NCBI GenBank assembly: GCA_034620365.1
Contig: JAQGEQ010000139.1
Span: 1-64,000 of the forward strand
DNA: 64,000 nt
Origin: Pegea sp. RAD2-039
Taxonomy: Eukaryota > Chordata > Thaliacea > Salpida > Salpidae
Direction of reading: 5' to 3'
Positions 62,288-64,000 of the stretch are shown here, piece by piece (position 1 is the stretch's first letter; each line of letters starts with the position of its first letter). The translations under genes were made by a program, and so were the position numbers. The notes below the pieces were generated by a model. The model saw nothing but the letters and a program-made list of their open reading frames with translations. It did no database searches and was not told where the DNA came from.

Positions 62288-64000
62288 GTATATTTCTTTT
62301 TAAGTCAATCATAATTCTTTTTTAACTTTACTTTTGTAGTTATTTATATTCAATTACAAAAACTTTTGAACAGTTGTTAAACTTAATTTCTGTATATTTT
62401 TTCTGCCAGTATTGCTATAAAATTGTGAAAATAATATTGCATTGGTCGAACTATTTAGACTTTTTAAAAAGCGCAACTTTAAAGAACTGATATTTATCAA
62501 AGCAATAATTAAACTACAGGCCTTATATATCACTAGATACTTTCACTTATTCGTAAAAACAATTAGTTTAGTCTTGTTGTCGAGCAGTTTCAGATAATTT
62601 CGTTGCCTTATCGCCGCCGTTTATTTTTATTTCTGATTAGCGATGACAATTAAACTTTTATTACCCGTCCTTTTGCGTTTAATCTTCATAAAAATAGTCA
62701 AATTATCTCCCAATTTCAAAAGATCTCTTATTTGAGTCCCTTCTTGCTTCTTATTCTTGATGTCTTGGAGGGTTTGAAGATGTAATCTTCTTTGCCGTAA
62801 ACTTTTAAAAACTCCTGGTTGGCAAAAAGCCAAATTTGTCAAACACCATTTACGTCTAACCTTTTCACGCTTCTTAACAAAGCGATTTTATCAGTTTTTT
62901 CTACTTTTATATATTACTGCAAAGCTAAATAGGTCTAATTTTCAATTATATATTTCTAATTATTCTTTGAATTATTTACAAATATAGTTTTATAAGCTCT
63001 TTTTCTTTTCTCAATAGGCATTTAAAACATTTTGCAAAATTGATTATTCAATGAAATAAAATTTGAAATTTTTGCTGATTTGTTTAGAAATATTATTTAT
63101 CAAAATAGTTAGATTAACTTTCTATATTTCTTAATATTGTCTTAACAAAGTCAGATAATTAATGAACTAAATCTTAAAAGTTTTAATAGTCATAACCACT
63201 TCAATAATATTGTCAACTTATTGAAGATTTACATTTTTACAAAAGAAAGTTAATAATTTGATTTTCTTGCAGCAGCAAATATTTGAATAGAGTTCGTTTT
63301 ATGAAGAAGTTTGTAATCTTTACAAACAAGTCGCCAGTTAGAGACTTACATTTTTTATATTTACCAAATTATTCTTATAACAAAAGTCACTTTCTCCCAG
63401 TTATAAATATTCTTTTTCAATTTAGAAATAACTTTAAAAAAGTGAAAATGCTGAATTATGATGTGATTAATTTATTTCAAAAAATTTTAATCGAAAAGTT
63501 GATAATTTAACAATTTTGTTTTGTAGTTTATTTTTTATTTGAATACCTAAACTTGCAGAATTCATGTTGGTATTGATACTTAAGAACGTCTTCTGCAGTG
63601 TACTTGAGTACATATTTGAATACATACCAGAGAAAGTGTAATTCATATTAGAATTTAATCAAATAATTTTATCTAACTAATGTATACAGCTTAAAAACAA
63701 AATTAATTTTATAAATCGTTAAATACTGAATTACTGAAAGAAAGTTAAATTATCGTAAAATGTTTATTAAGCTAAATTGAATGATTTTAATTAACTAATA
63801 AATATCTAAACAAATAACTAAAGATAACTTGATTTAAAAAACCAAATATTAAGTAAAGGTCATCCACATTTCAAAAATTTGGTTTTGTTACTATTAAATA
63901 ATAAAAAAAGTTATTTGTTTTAAAGTTAACTTATCTATAGCAGCTTAGATTAAAGTTATATTTCTTAAAGTTATTATAGTTATTATTTTATTCATTTATT
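62288..64000. other. GLCE 3' UTR and AT-rich DNA
   Basis: No canonical AATAAA close to the GLCE stop. A less AT-rich patch at 62570-62900 has a minus-strand open frame with no ATG (62842-62627) ending directly at AATAAAAATAAA, possibly a terminal exon of a minus-strand gene; evidence is thin, see the findings. The rest to the window end shows nothing. Confidence 0.4.

Noticed and set aside
63283-63510. 75-codon frame near the window end
   Set aside because: An acceptor-like CTTGCAG precedes it, but the translation is AT-driven low complexity, the start is a TTG and no partner exon is seen.
1-64000. tRNA, rRNA and CRISPR features
   Set aside because: I looked for tRNA B-box-like GGTTCGAATCC strings, rRNA-like blocks and regularly spaced direct repeats, and found none. 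A tRNA covariance-model scan would be decisive.

Overview
This is a nuclear genomic window from an AT-rich invertebrate animal. The evidence is GT-AG introns in every multi-exon gene, a complete Wnt co-receptor LRP5/6, a TRPA1-type ankyrin channel, a heparan-sulfate glucuronyl C5-epimerase and decayed LINE retrotransposons. Intron lengths are bimodal: many are only 46-68 nt, others are 0.2-2 kb. Nearly every gene has a splice-acceptor-like site just before its start codon with no visible upstream donor, which would fit spliced-leader trans-splicing. I cannot assign a phylum from sequence alone. AT content, tiny introns and possible trans-splicing would suit a flatworm, rotifer or similar lineage, but this is weak inference.

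Layout. 2.4-3.0 kb (-): pyroglutamyl-peptidase I. 4.2-4.6 kb (+): LINE C-terminal relic. 9.3-14.4 kb (+): eleven-exon coiled-coil/SAM-domain protein. 15.3-17.5 kb (-): two related rhodopsin-class GPCR pseudogenes, one retaining TM1-TM7 but broken by in-frame stops, the other strongly decayed. 18.2-20.8 kb (+): nearly full-length dead LINE with an endonuclease domain, an internal duplication and a nested LINE tail. 22.6-36.5 kb (+): complete 29-exon LRP5/6. 37.5 kb (+): possible orphan terminal exon. 43.1-49.6 kb (+): 25-exon TRPA1. 50.3-51.3 kb (-): four-exon small secreted protein with eight cysteines and a TATA box. 52.8-53.75 kb (-): single-exon unknown, probably nuclear protein. 55.6-57.6 kb: unclassified degraded element (-) split by a CR1/Jockey-type LINE 3' end (+). 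58.7-59.0 kb (+): POLR1H (RPA12). 59.3-62.3 kb (+): GLCE, 285 bp downstream of POLR1H on the same strand. The rest is AT-rich DNA in which I see no genes.

The genes do not form one pathway. LRP5/6 (Wnt reception) and GLCE (heparan sulfate maturation) both act on extracellular signalling, TRPA1 and the dead GPCRs are sensory or receptor-type proteins, and POLR1H and PGPEP1 are housekeeping. All exon models below were built by hand from splice sites, reading phase and remembered protein family sequences. I checked that exon lengths and phases agree, but no alignment was run.
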